From: an uncultured Lachnospiraceae bacterium
Lineage (GTDB): Bacteria; Bacillota; Clostridia; Lachnospirales; Lachnospiraceae
DNA: 15,313 nt
Assembly (NCBI GenBank): GCA_910585395.1
Contig: CAJUCK010000020.1
Location: 21,972-37,284, forward strand
Reading direction: 5' to 3'
Below are positions 15,300 through 15,313 of the stretch, piece after piece (position 1 is the first letter of the stretch; the number at the start of each line of letters is the position of its first letter). The notes under the pieces are model-generated. The model had not been told where the DNA came from and did no database searches. It saw nothing but the letters and a program-made list of their open reading frames with translations. Position numbers and translations under genes: made by a program.

Positions 15300-15305
15300 A
15301 TTATA
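15300..15305 (-). promoter_or_regulatory. -10 element of the probable rpsO promoter
   Basis: A perfect TATAAT on the minus strand would start transcription near 15293, at the foot of the first leader hairpin. The matching -35 would lie at about 15323-15328, beyond the window, so the promoter cannot be confirmed. Confidence 0.5.
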
Positions 15306-15313
15306 TCATATGG

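Overview
The window looks like a chromosomal segment of a low-to-mid GC, anaerobic, Gram-positive bacterium. The best guess is Lachnospiraceae (Clostridia). The reasons are a Na+-pumping biotin decarboxylase operon, scpA-scpB followed by a DacF-type carboxypeptidase, an rpsO-pnp pair, strong AGGAGG-type ribosome binding sites and TTGAAA/TATAAT-type promoters. Gene order and protein style support this; no species can be named from the sequence alone.

Layout, written in the direction of transcription (nearly all on the minus strand). (1) At the right edge, a structured leader precedes rpsO (S15), then a hairpin and pnp (PNPase), closed by an intrinsic terminator at 12666-12698. (2) Next comes a cytoplasmic-type S8 serine protease gene followed by a cardiolipin synthase gene. 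(3) The only plus-strand gene, a D-Ala-D-Ala carboxypeptidase (8899-10074), converges on cls and is divergent from a membrane-anchored metallophosphoesterase gene. (4) scpA and scpB (chromosome-segregation condensin partners) have a clear promoter and are followed by a second D-Ala-D-Ala carboxypeptidase gene. (5) On the left, a five-gene operon with a near-consensus promoter (4969-4997) encodes a 12S-type acyl-CoA carboxyltransferase, a lipoprotein/OadG fusion, a biotin carrier, the OadB Na+ pump and an OadA 5S-type carboxyltransferase that runs off the window.

The operon is the most interesting protein-level content. It combines both carboxyltransferase types (acyl-CoA and 2-oxoacid) with one biotin carrier and one Na+ pump. 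The set could therefore act as a Na+-translocating decarboxylase, a transcarboxylase between an acyl-CoA and pyruvate/oxaloacetate, or both. No biotin carboxylase gene is present. Its gamma subunit carries a large extracytoplasmic lipoprotein domain.

At the RNA level three places stand out. The oadB-oadA gap holds two abutting hairpins, a 13-bp inverted repeat and a small ORF that runs into oadA. The rpsO leader folds into what may be an S15 autoregulatory element. A perfect 10-bp hairpin sits just before the pnp ribosome binding site.

No tRNA, rRNA, CRISPR array, insertion sequence or phage gene was seen. No gene-free stretch exceeds about 165 bases.
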